Positions 8,306-16,142 of a stretch of 64,000 bases of DNA are shown here, piece after piece. The translations under genes were made by a program, and so were the position numbers. Source of the stretch: Actinocrinis sp035653575 (GTDB taxonomy: Bacteria; Actinomycetota; Actinomycetes; Streptomycetales; Catenulisporaceae); assembly GCF_035653575.1 (NCBI RefSeq), contig NZ_DASRBQ010000002.1:1-64000 (forward strand). Reading direction: 5' to 3'. The notes under the pieces are model-generated. The model saw only the letters and a list, made by a program, of their open reading frames with translations. It ran no database searches and was not told the DNA's origin. Numbering within the stretch: the stretch's first letter is position 1; every line of letters begins with the position of its first letter.

Positions 8306-9865
8306 GTGCGTCCGCCCCGCATCCTCGTCCGCCCGCCGAAGCGCCTGGGCGCCGCGGCCCTGGCCCTGGCCCTGACGGCCGGGGGCGTCGGGGTCGTCGC
8401 GTTCCTCGCCGTCCCGGCCGGCGCGGCGACCACCAACCTGCTGACCAACTCGGGGTTCGAGTCCGGCGACCTGACCGGCTGGAGCTGCGACGCCGGCACC
8501 GGGTCGGTGGTCTCCTCCCCCGTCCACTCCGGCGCGCACGCGCTGGCCGGCGCCGCCACCTCGTCCGATGACGCGCAGTGCACGCAGACCGTCTCGGTGC
8601 TGCCGAACACCAGCTACACGCTGTCCGGCTACGTCGAGGGCGCCTACGTGTATCTCGGGATCACCGGCGGTACCTCGAACTGGACGCCGTCGGCGACGTC
8701 GTGGCAGCAGCTGTCCACCACGTTCACCACCGCGGCGAACCAGACCAGCGTGCAAGTGTTCGTACACGGCTGGTACGCGCAGGGCGCGTACTACGCGGAT
8801 GATCTCGCCCTCAACGGCCCGGGCGGCACCGGATCGCCGTCACCCTCGGCCTCCGCGACCGGCGGCTCGCCCTCGCCGTCCCCGTCCGCGTCACCGTCGC
8901 ACAGCCCCAGCACGTCGCCCTCGCCCTCGGCCTCCCCGACCGGTTCCGTGACGCCGCCCGGCGGCGGCCCCTTCACGCACCCGGTGTACTTCATGCCGGT
9001 CGACAACAACCCGGCGTCGATCTCCTCGATCATCAGCGGCTCCGGCGAGACCGAGTTCAACCTGGCCTTCGTGCTGGACTCCGGCGGCTGCACGCCCGCC
9101 TGGGACGGCAACTCCGCGATGCCGGTGTCCTCGGACACGACGGTGGCCGCCGACATCAACGCGATCCGCGCGGCCGGCGGCGACGCCGCGGTCTCCTTCG
9201 GCGGCTACAACGGCACCGAGCTCGGCTCGACCTGCGGCTCGACCTCCGCGCTCGCGAACGCGTACCAGCAGGTGATCACCAAGTACAAGCTGGACCGGGT
9301 CGACTTCGACTACGAGAACACCGCGCTGGACTCGAACACCGGCGTCCGCTTCGGCGCGATCAAGATCCTCGAGGCGGACAACCCGAACCTCAAGGTCTCG
9401 CTGACCATCCCGATGACGACCGTCGGCTTCCCGGGCAGCGGCACCGACGAGATCCGGCAGGCGATCGCGAACGGCGCCCGGCTCGACGTGATCAACATCA
9501 TGGACTTCGACACCGGCCTGACCTCCGGCACCGAGGTCTCGCAGACCGAGGCGATCGCCGACGACGCGGTGGGCCAGCTGGAGGGCATCTACGGCTGGAG
9601 CGCGGCGCAGGCCTGGGCGCACCTGGGCTTCCAGCTCATGAACGGCCACACGGATCAGCCCTCTGAGCTGTTCACCCAGTCCGACTTCAGCACGCTGCTC
9701 GGCTTCGCGCAGGCCAACCACCCGGCCTGGTTCTCGTTCTGGTCGGTCAACCGGGACTTCCAGTGCCCGGCCGGCGTGGTCGAGCCCTGGGCCCCGGGAA
9801 CCTGCTCCAACATCACCCAGAGCCCGTACGACTTCACCAAGACCATCGTCAAGTACGCAGGCTGA
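8306..9865 (+). CDS. Secreted GH18 chitinase with N-terminal carbohydrate-binding module
   Basis: Extracellular chitin-degrading enzyme of 519 residues. It has a signal peptide (about 1-41, ending PAGAA), a beta-sandwich carbohydrate-binding module (about 44-172, opening NLLTNSGFESGDLTGW), a Ser/Pro/Thr-rich linker (about 173-222) and a GH18 barrel. The GH18 signature DxxDxDxE appears as DRVDFDYE (330-337), with the catalytic acid at E337. The GTG start follows AAGGAG. Two DasR-like boxes lie upstream and a strong hairpin follows, so it is probably a single-gene, GlcNAc-controlled unit. Confidence 0.93.
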   Translation: MRPPRILVRPPKRLGAAALALALTAGGVGVVAFLAVPAGAATTNLLTNSGFESGDLTGWSCDAGTGSVVSSPVHSGAHALAGAATSSDDAQCTQTVSVLPNTSYTLSGYVEGAYVYLGITGGTSNWTPSATSWQQLSTTFTTAANQTSVQVFVHGWYAQGAYYADDLALNGPGGTGSPSPSASATGGSPSPSPSASPSHSPSTSPSPSASPTGSVTPPGGGPFTHPVYFMPVDNNPASISSIISGSGETEFNLAFVLDSGGCTPAWDGNSAMPVSSDTTVAADINAIRAAGGDAAVSFGGYNGTELGSTCGSTSALANAYQQVITKYKLDRVDFDYENTALDSNTGVRFGAIKILEADNPNLKVSLTIPMTTVGFPGSGTDEIRQAIANGARLDVINIMDFDTGLTSGTEVSQTEAIADDAVGQLEGIYGWSAAQAWAHLGFQLMNGHTDQPSELFTQSDFSTLLGFAQANHPAWFSFWSVNRDFQCPAGVVEPWAPGTCSNITQSPYDFTKTIVKYAG

Positions 9866-9870
9866 CACGG

Positions 9871-9895
9871 CCGGGCCCCGGCTGCCGGGGCCCGG
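9871..9895 (+). terminator. GC-rich hairpin after the chitinase gene
   Basis: CCGGGCCCCGG and CCGGGGCCCGG form an 11-base-pair stem around a three-base loop six bases after the stop codon. There is no T-run, as is common in high-GC actinomycetes. Confidence 0.65.
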
Positions 9896-9912
9896 ATCGA
9901 TCCCCCTGCGCC

Positions 9913-9980
9913 GCCGCCCGAACCGGTCGGCCCTGGCCGGCTCGCGCCGGAGCCGGCCAGGTCCCGCCGGTTCGGGCGGC
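9913..9980. terminator. Long two-step inverted repeat between convergent genes
   Basis: Outer arms of 14 bases (GCCGCCCGAACCGG at 9913-9926 and its complement at 9967-9980) enclose inner arms of 12 bases (9932-9943 and 9950-9961). The position between two convergent genes suits a bidirectional terminator. Confidence 0.65.
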
Positions 9981-10120
9981 GTCGTCTCAGGGTTCTTCGC
10001 TGCTGAGGTGCTTCGCTGTTCAGCTGCTTCGGTATTCGGTGCCCTGGCTCGGATCCGGCCGCTCGAGAACGCGCCACCTGAGCGTTTCGGCGTTTCGTTC
10101 GAAGCCGGCCGGCCCCGCGC

Positions 10121-10975
10121 TCAGGGCTTGCGGCCGACCGCTCCGGCGATGCAGTTCTGCACCTGGTTGAGCGGCTTGAGCCGCGGCCCGTCCGGCCACC
10201 AGTCGGCGCACAGGGTCAGGCCGGGCTCGACCAGCTCCAGCCCGTCGAACAGCTCCAGCAGCTCGGCGCGGGTGCGGAAGGTGCCCGAGCCCATCATGCT
10301 GTGCAGGAACATCTCCTCCATCTTGCGGGCCACCGCGCTGTACTCGTTCTCCGGGTCGAAGAAGTGGCTGATCGCCACGTACGAGCCGGACGGCAGCGCG
10401 TCGATGTACTCGCGCATGATCTGCGCCGGGCGCTCACGCGGGCCGTTGTAGTGGTGCAGCGTGCCCATCTGGAGGAAGACCAGCGGGCTTGAGAAGTCGA
10501 TGCGGGCGCGGATCTCCTCGTTGCCCAGCACCTCGGCCGGGTTGAAGATGTCCGCGGAGACCAGGTGCGTGCGCTCGTTCTCCTCCAGCAGCGCGCGGCC
10601 GTGGGCCAGCACCACCGGGTCGTTGTCGATGTAGACGACCGAGGCGTCCGGATTGGTCCGCTGCACGACCTGGTGCACGTTCTCCGCGGTCGGCAGGCCG
10701 GAACCGCAGTCGAGGAACTGGTCGATCCCGGTCTGGGTGGCCAGGAACCGGCACACCCGGATCAGGAAGCCGCGGTTCTCGAAGGCCAGGTCGACCGCCT
10801 CGGGAGCCGCCTTCTGCACACCGCGCAGCACGTCGCGGTCCACCTCGTAGTTGTCCTTGCCGTTGAGGAACGCGTCGTAGACACGTGCGATGCTGGCCCT
10901 GGTGGGGTCGACACCTACCGGCACGGAGCGCTCGGACGCGGTGGCACTTGACTGCGCGGAGGCGTTATCGGTCAT
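10121..10975 (-). CDS. SAM-dependent methyltransferase (Methyltransf_19/DUF574 type)
   Basis: Protein of 284 residues matching the actinobacterial SAM methyltransferase family with the hallmark motifs RVYDAFLNGKDNYEVDR (substrate/cap region), QFLDCGSGLPTAENVHQV (SAM-binding motif I) and VVYIDNDPVVLAHGRALL (motif II). The natural substrate of this family is unknown. The ATG has GGGAG upstream. It is divergent from an XRE regulator gene that is followed by a DUF397 gene, a grouping often seen in Streptomyces-like genomes. The frame remains open upstream, but there the codons lie opposite the XRE gene. Confidence 0.88.
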   Translation of the reverse strand: MTDNASAQSSATASERSVPVGVDPTRASIARVYDAFLNGKDNYEVDRDVLRGVQKAAPEAVDLAFENRGFLIRVCRFLATQTGIDQFLDCGSGLPTAENVHQVVQRTNPDASVVYIDNDPVVLAHGRALLEENERTHLVSADIFNPAEVLGNEEIRARIDFSSPLVFLQMGTLHHYNGPRERPAQIMREYIDALPSGSYVAISHFFDPENEYSAVARKMEEMFLHSMMGSGTFRTRAELLELFDGLELVEPGLTLCADWWPDGPRLKPLNQVQNCIAGAVGRKP

Positions 10976-11023
10976 TGCGTTCTCCCGGTTCGTTTGCACA
11001 ACCAGAAAGCTGACGGCGCTTAA

Positions 11024-11055
11024 CTTAGCGTAAGGAGTCGTAATAACATCGTAAG
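11024..11055. promoter_or_regulatory. Repeated CGTAAG/CGTAAT half-sites in divergent spacer
   Basis: Three hexamers (CGTAAG at 11029, CGTAAT at 11039, CGTAAG at 11050) occur at 10-11-base steps in the AT-richer spacer between the methyltransferase and XRE genes. One-turn spacing suits a regulator binding one DNA face. Speculative. Confidence 0.3.
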
Positions 11056-11086
11056 CGTACCCGGGCAGTTTCGAGGGAGGGTCCTG

Positions 11087-11965
11087 ATGGGCATGATCGA
11101 CGACCGACGGAGCGAGGCCGCGACCGGCCCGACCGTGCGTCGGCTCATCCTGGGCACGCAGCTGCGCCGGCTGCGCGAGCGGGCCGAGATCACCCGCGCG
11201 TCGGCCGCGTACAGCATCCGCGGTTCGGAGTCGAAGCTCAGCCGCATGGAGAGCGGCCGCGTCGGCTTCAAGGAGCGCGACGTGGCGGACCTGCTCACGC
11301 TGTACGGCGTCACGGACGAGGAGGAGCGCCAGAAGGTGCTCAACCTCGTCGAACAATCGAACGTGCAGGGCTGGTGGCACGCCTACTCCGACCTGATGCC
11401 GAAGTGGTTCGAGGACTATGTCGGCCTCGAGGAGTCGGCGTCGCAGATCAAGGCGTACGAGAACCAGTTCGTCCCGGGCCTGCTGCAGACGGAGGACTAC
11501 GCGCTGGCGATCGCGAGCCGCGGCCGCCCGGAGAACGCGGACCGAGACACCGAACGCAAGGTGCATTTGCGCATGCAGCGGCAAAAGGTGTTGCTCGGCC
11601 AGTCCGCGCCGAAGCTGTGGGTGGTCATCGACGAGTCAGTGCTCTACCGCAGGATCGGCGGCGTGCGGGTGCTGCGCGCCCAGCTGGACCATCTGCTGGA
11701 GATGACCACGCTGCCGAACATCACTGCGCAGGTCGTGCCGTACCAGACCAGCGGCTATGGCGCGGAGGGCGCGTTCACGCTGCTTCGTTTCGGCGAGCAG
11801 GAGCTGTCCGACATCGTGTACGTCGAGCACCTCGCGGGCGCGCTGTACCTGGAGAAGCCCGAGGAGATCGAGATCTACAGCCGCGCCCTCGACCGCCTGG
11901 CCGTGGAGGCGGAGACCCCGGCGCGCACCCGGCAGACTCTGCTCAAGGCGCGCGAGGACATCTGA
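11087..11965 (+). CDS. XRE-family regulator with DUF5753 domain
   Basis: Helix-turn-helix regulator of 292 residues. The N-terminal HTH (about 20-75: LGTQLRRLRERAEITRASAAYSIRGSESKLSRMESG, shown here only as the span) is followed by a DUF5753 domain, marked by QIKAYENQFVPGLLQTEDYA and VPYQTSGYGAEGAFTLLRF. The ATG has GAGGGAGGG upstream. A DUF397 gene follows on the same strand. Such XRE/DUF397 pairs occur in many copies in actinomycete genomes and in some cases affect development. The signal and target genes are not known. Confidence 0.9.
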   Translation: MGMIDDRRSEAATGPTVRRLILGTQLRRLRERAEITRASAAYSIRGSESKLSRMESGRVGFKERDVADLLTLYGVTDEEERQKVLNLVEQSNVQGWWHAYSDLMPKWFEDYVGLEESASQIKAYENQFVPGLLQTEDYALAIASRGRPENADRDTERKVHLRMQRQKVLLGQSAPKLWVVIDESVLYRRIGGVRVLRAQLDHLLEMTTLPNITAQVVPYQTSGYGAEGAFTLLRFGEQELSDIVYVEHLAGALYLEKPEEIEIYSRALDRLAVEAETPARTRQTLLKAREDI

Positions 11966-12239
11966 ATCCGGGCACATTCGTTCGGGTCCGGTCATGCTTG
12001 ACGCAATAGCCTGATGCGCCCGCAGGCTCTCTGACGCCGCGTGCGCGGCGTCGTTGCGCCGTCGATTCCGCGTTCCGGCGCGGCGCCGGGCCGGCTTCGC
12101 GCCATGGTCCGCAATCGTCTGATTCTCAGGTCTTCGTATGCAATCCGATCCGGCGGTGCTACTTTGCGTGAGTGCCCCAATGCACATGCAAGTGACTCAT
12201 GCAGACGGACCGTGCAAGCCGGTCGGAGAGTGAGAGGTC

Positions 12240-12485
12240 ATGGCAGGCGAAACCCCGAAGTTCGACAACGGCGTCTCGGCCGATGCGCTGGTCGGCGCCG
12301 CCTGGCGCAAGAGCAGCCACAGCGGTTACAACGGCAACTGCGTCGAGGTCGCGCCGCTGGCCGACGGAAGCGTCGCGATGCGCAATTCCCGCGACCCGCA
12401 CGGGCCGGCGCTGATCTACACCCGCGCCGAGATCGCCGCGTTCCTCGCCGGAATCAAAGACGGCGAGTTCGACGACGTGCTCTGA
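12240..12485 (+). CDS. DUF397 domain protein
   Basis: Small 81-residue protein with the DUF397 signature: AAWRKSSHSGYNGNCVEVA followed by VAMRNSRDPHGPALIYTRAE. DUF397 proteins usually accompany a DUF5753-type XRE regulator and are thought to modulate it, in an arrangement compared to antitoxin-like partners. The start has GAGAG upstream. The 274-bp gap from the XRE gene leaves room for its own promoter. A strong hairpin lies downstream. Confidence 0.88.
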   Translation: MAGETPKFDNGVSADALVGAAWRKSSHSGYNGNCVEVAPLADGSVAMRNSRDPHGPALIYTRAEIAAFLAGIKDGEFDDVL

Positions 12486-12558
12486 TTCGCCGCGCCCCGC
12501 CGCGGGGCGCGTCTTCCGGTTCGCGGGGCGCCGGCGCCCCGTGAGCGGGCGCGTGAGA

Positions 12559-12590
12559 CGCCGCCCGGTCCGTGCGGGGACCGGGCGGCG
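12559..12590. terminator. Hairpin terminator between convergent genes
   Basis: Stem arms CGCCGCCCGGTCC (12559-12571) and GGACCGGGCGGCG (12578-12590) with a six-base loop, followed by TTT on the plus strand. It lies between the DUF397 gene and the convergent seven-gene operon. Confidence 0.7.
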
Positions 12591-12694
12591 TTTGCATAGT
12601 CACTCGCACATGCGGACGCAACCGGAGTGTGCACGAACCGCGCGCGGCTATGTCCGTGCTCTGCTTCCACGGCTAGCGCTCGGAGCGAGCCGGA

Positions 12695-13597
12695 TCAGGC
12701 CTCTTCAAGGGTGAGCGTGGTCCACACACCCACGTGGATCCGGTCCCCCGGTTTGACCGGGATCTCGGTCTCGACCGGCACCGGCTGCTCGGCGCCGTTG
12801 AGCCTGGTGCCGTTCGCGGAGCCCAGGTCGACCAGCCGCCAGCCGCCGTCCTCGCCGCGCGAGAGCTGGGCGTGCAGGTGCGAGACCGCCGGATCGAGCG
12901 GCGGTCCGGTCAGGTCGATCTCCACCGCGATGCCGCGGCTGGCCGAGGCGCGCCCGATCCTGACCAGGTCGGCGTCGAGGGCGAAGCGGCGCTCGCCGGG
13001 ATACTTCGGGAACGGGAATTCGGACTCGATGATGTCGCCGCGCTCGACCTGCGCCGCGTAGTACTCGCGGTCCGCCGTGACGACGATGGCCAGCGGCTGC
13101 GCGCTCACGGGCGCCTGGGACGGCTGGCTCGCGCTCTCGGCGGCGGCGCCGCCGTCCGCGCCGAAACCCTGACCGGTGGCCGCGTCCGGGCTCGGCGCGA
13201 CAGGCGGCGCCTGCGGCTCCGGCAGGCCGCCGCCCAGTCCGGCCGGCTGCGGATCAGGGGGCTGCGGTGCGGCGGTCTCGGCGCCCGCCGGCGCGTGGCC
13301 ATTCAGTTCCGGACCCGTCTGCGTCTGGGCCGCGCCGGTCGCGGCCGGCACGGACGGGAGCAGCTCGGCCAGCTCGTAGTCGAACCCGCATTCCTCGCAG
13401 AACCGGCCGCCGCGCTCCGCCCCGCAGTTGGGGCAGGAGCCGCCGGCGCCCGATTGCGCCGGGCCCGCCTCCGCGCCGAGCAGAGCGGTGCTCTCCAACA
13501 GCGCGGCGGGCGTGACCGGTGAGCCGCCCATCACCGCGCCACAGGTGTCGCAGTAGTCGCTGGTCTGCGATTCGTGCCCGGCCGGACACCGCGCCAT
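12695..13597 (-). CDS. FHA-domain protein with two N-terminal zinc ribbons
   Basis: Probable phosphothreonine reader of 300 residues. The N-terminus has two zinc-ribbon motifs (CPAGHESQTSDYCDTCG near residue 4 and CPNCGAERGGRFCEECG near residue 54), then a long Pro/Ala/Gly-rich linker. The C-terminal FHA domain (about 200-300) carries the expected VRIGRAS, VSHLHAQL and LVDLGSANGTRLNG motifs. The ATG follows GGGGAGG. It is the last gene of the seven-gene operon. Mycobacterial PknG acts through the FHA protein GarA, but the GarA N-terminal ETTS phosphosite is not visible here, so it is at most a functional analogue. Confidence 0.88.
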   Translation of the reverse strand: MARCPAGHESQTSDYCDTCGAVMGGSPVTPAALLESTALLGAEAGPAQSGAGGSCPNCGAERGGRFCEECGFDYELAELLPSVPAATGAAQTQTGPELNGHAPAGAETAAPQPPDPQPAGLGGGLPEPQAPPVAPSPDAATGQGFGADGGAAAESASQPSQAPVSAQPLAIVVTADREYYAAQVERGDIIESEFPFPKYPGERRFALDADLVRIGRASASRGIAVEIDLTGPPLDPAVSHLHAQLSRGEDGGWRLVDLGSANGTRLNGAEQPVPVETEIPVKPGDRIHVGVWTTLTLEEA

Positions 13598-13644
13598 GGG
13601 ACCTCCCCGGTGCTTGCTGATCTCGTTGGCCGCCCTGAGGCCGG

Positions 13645-14961
13645 TCAGCCCTGGTTGTTGCCCTTGCCCACCCGCACGGTCTTGCTCGACCGGGTGTCCA
13701 AAGCCATCTCGTCGGCGTCGTTGACCCGCGCCTTGAGCCGCACGGTGCCGGTCGCCGGGTCCTCCACGTCGACCACCTTGGCCAGCAGCCTGGTGGTGTC
13801 GTCGTTGCCGGAGGCCGCCGCGAGCTGGACCGCGCGGCCGAGTTTGGCCGTGGCCGTGTCGTAGTCGCCGTTCTTGCGCGCCTCAAGTCCCGCCTGGATC
13901 GCGTCGGCCAGTTCGGCCTGCCCGGTGTAGTGCGCCACCTGGCGGTTCATCTTGGTGGACAGCGCCGCGTCGTCGGTCCACACCGCGCGTACCAGGCCCT
14001 GGCCGAGCACCTGCGCCTGGCCCGAGCCGTCGATCGACACCAGCGAGGCGCGCGCGGCCAGCATCTCGTCGCCGACGGATCCGGGCCGCACCGTCACGCA
14101 GACGTGGTAGTCGCGCGACTCGGCTCCCCACGCCCCGGTCGGGTAGTCCCCGGCCAGCGGCCCGGTCTGCAGGCGGCGGCCGCTCAGGTCGAGGACGGTT
14201 GGCGCTACCTGCTTGACGAACTTGATCGTCGAGCCCTGCGGCGACCACAGCCGCAGCCGCACGTCGGCCACGGCCTTGCCCATCGCGCCCTCGATCATCG
14301 CGCGGAAGTCGTCGGCGAGGTTCGCCGGATCGGCCACGATGTCCACGCTGCCGAGCAGGCCGCCGGCGATCCGGCGCAGCTCCGCGACGACCCAGTCGGT
14401 GCCGATGCCGCGGCAGTCGCAGGTGAACCGGCCCTCGCAGCGCGCGATCGCCATGCCGAGGTCGTCCGGGCTCTCGTGCTCGTCCTTACCGTCGGTGAGC
14501 AGGATCGCGTGCCGGATCGCGTTCTCGTGCCCGGTGAACAGCCGGTCGGCGAGCGAGAGCCACTGGCTGATCGCGGTGCCGCCGCCGGCGGTGAGCCGGT
14601 CCACGGCGGCCTTCGCCGCGGCGCGGGTGCCGGCGTCGGCGGGCACCAGGTACTCGGTGGTGGGGAAGACCATCCGCGCCACGTGCGTCCCGGCGACCAC
14701 GGCGAACGGGACGCCCTCGCGGATCGCGTCGATCGCGGCCTTGGTGGCCTGGCGCGCGGCGGACATCTTCGCGCTCGGGTAGTCCATCGAACCCGAGCAG
14801 TCCACCATGATCACCTGGGCCGCGCGGGCACCGCTGCTCGGCCCGGCGACCGCGCCGCTGGAGGTCACCGTCACGATCGCGTTGACCTCGCCGGCGCCCT
14901 CGGGCAGGAACTCGTTCTGGTAGACGCTCACGCTGAACTGCGGCAGGGTCGGCGTGCTCAC
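13645..14961 (-). CDS. VWA-domain protein
   Basis: Protein of 438 residues whose von Willebrand factor A domain (about 45-215) has an intact metal-ion-dependent adhesion site: VDCSGSMDYPS with the DxSxS triad, and a later LLTDGKDEHESPDD. A beta-rich second domain and a helical, TPR-like segment (about 345-395, QAGLEARKNGDYDTATAKL) follow. No signal peptide, so it acts inside the cell. Its GTG overlaps the phosphatase stop as GTGA. VWA, PP2C and kinase genes together recall the TerY-phosphorylation triads of tellurite-type stress systems; that comparison is inference. Confidence 0.88.
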   Translation of the reverse strand: MSTPTLPQFSVSVYQNEFLPEGAGEVNAIVTVTSSGAVAGPSSGARAAQVIMVDCSGSMDYPSAKMSAARQATKAAIDAIREGVPFAVVAGTHVARMVFPTTEYLVPADAGTRAAAKAAVDRLTAGGGTAISQWLSLADRLFTGHENAIRHAILLTDGKDEHESPDDLGMAIARCEGRFTCDCRGIGTDWVVAELRRIAGGLLGSVDIVADPANLADDFRAMIEGAMGKAVADVRLRLWSPQGSTIKFVKQVAPTVLDLSGRRLQTGPLAGDYPTGAWGAESRDYHVCVTVRPGSVGDEMLAARASLVSIDGSGQAQVLGQGLVRAVWTDDAALSTKMNRQVAHYTGQAELADAIQAGLEARKNGDYDTATAKLGRAVQLAAASGNDDTTRLLAKVVDVEDPATGTVRLKARVNDADEMALDTRSSKTVRVGKGNNQG

Positions 14962-16142
14962 GGTTCGATCCCCTCGTCGGACGGCACGGTTCCGTTGCTG
15001 GACGCGATGTCGGTGGACGCGATCTCAGCGGTCTCGGTCAGCGGCGGCAACTGGAGCGTCGGCGCCGCGGCTGCGGCCGCGGCTGCGGGCGGCGCGGTCG
15101 GCGGATAGTAGGCCAGCACCGTGGTGATGTTGTCCTGTCCGCCGCTGTTGAGCGCGACGGCGGTCAGCGACGCCGACGCCGCGGCCAACCCGTCCCAGCC
15201 CTCGCCGGCCAGAGTGGCCAGGTCTGCCGCGTCCCAGACGTAGTTCCACAGCCCGTCGCTGCAGGCGAGCACCAGGCCGGGGCCCTCCGGTGCGAAGTCG
15301 CGCACGTGCGGCGGCTCCGGCGGAGCCTCCGGTCCCAGCCAGCGCAGGATCGCGTGGGCGTGCGGGGCCTTGTACGCCTCGGCCTCGTTCACCGCTCCCC
15401 CGGCGATCAGCTGCCCGGCCCAGGTGTCGTCGTCGGTGAGCCGGCGCGAGGTGCCGCCGTTCGCGGCGAGCCAGTAGACGCGGCTGTCGCCCACCCAGCC
15501 GACGGTCACCCGGCCGCGTTCCACGACGGCGGTGGCGATCGTGCAGGAGGGGGCGTCCGCGCGGTCCCGGTATTCCTCCGCGAGCCCGGCGACCGCCTGC
15601 TGCGCGGTCTCGATCGCGGCGCTGGTGGACGCGGGCGCGGGTTCGCCGTGGCGCAGCGCGCGCACCAGGTAGTCCAGGGTGGTGTTCGCCGCCAGCTGGG
15701 AGGCGCGCTGCGGATCGACGGAGCTGGAGACGCCGTCGCAGACCACGACGACGCTCGCCGGGTACTCGGTGCCCTCGCCGATCACCGCGAAGGCCATCGA
15801 GTCCTCGTTGCGGCTGTGCCGCAGCCCCCGGTCGCTCACCCCGGCGACGATGCCCAGGTCGCGCTCCCAGTGATCGCGCGGTGAGGGGGCGAGCCTGCCG
15901 CAGTGGTCGCAGTAGCCGTCGGTGAAGGCGGTGCCGCTGCAGTCGGAACACGGCAGCGTCGCGCTTCCCGGCGGGGTGCTGCGCCGCACCAGCAGGTCGG
16001 CGCCGCACTCCTCGCAGTAGCCGTCGCTCGGCAGCACCTGTGCGCCGCAAGAGCTGCATGCGCGCGTGTCCGGCGGCGCGGGCGGCTCCTGGGTCCGCGG
16101 GTTGCCCGACACCGGGTTTCCCGGCAGTTCGGCTGCGGTCAT
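14958..16142 (-). CDS. PP2C-family Ser/Thr phosphatase with two zinc ribbons
   Basis: Metal-dependent protein phosphatase of 394 residues. Two zinc ribbons (CSSCGAQVLPSDGYCEECG and CSDCSGTAFTDGYCDHCG, about residues 29-83) precede a PP2C domain. The PP2C metal-binding motifs are intact: SDRGLRHSRNEDS, VVVCDGVSSS, ACSDGLWNY and GGQDNITT. No membrane segment. Translation is coupled on both sides, with ATGA at its start and GTGA at its end. The position right after the kinase gene makes it the likely eraser of PknG-type phosphorylation. Confidence 0.92.
   Translation of the reverse strand: MTAAELPGNPVSGNPRTQEPPAPPDTRACSSCGAQVLPSDGYCEECGADLLVRRSTPPGSATLPCSDCSGTAFTDGYCDHCGRLAPSPRDHWERDLGIVAGVSDRGLRHSRNEDSMAFAVIGEGTEYPASVVVVCDGVSSSVDPQRASQLAANTTLDYLVRALRHGEPAPASTSAAIETAQQAVAGLAEEYRDRADAPSCTIATAVVERGRVTVGWVGDSRVYWLAANGGTSRRLTDDDTWAGQLIAGGAVNEAEAYKAPHAHAILRWLGPEAPPEPPHVRDFAPEGPGLVLACSDGLWNYVWDAADLATLAGEGWDGLAAASASLTAVALNSGGQDNITTVLAYYPPTAPPAAAAAAAAPTLQLPPLTETAEIASTDIASSNGTVPSDEGIEP

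Noticed and set aside
6344..8767. Very long open frame continuing upstream of the YczE-type gene on the minus strand
   Set aside because: It lies opposite the MocR gene and the chitinase start and has the odd Gly/Arg/Gln composition of a shadow frame in high-GC DNA.
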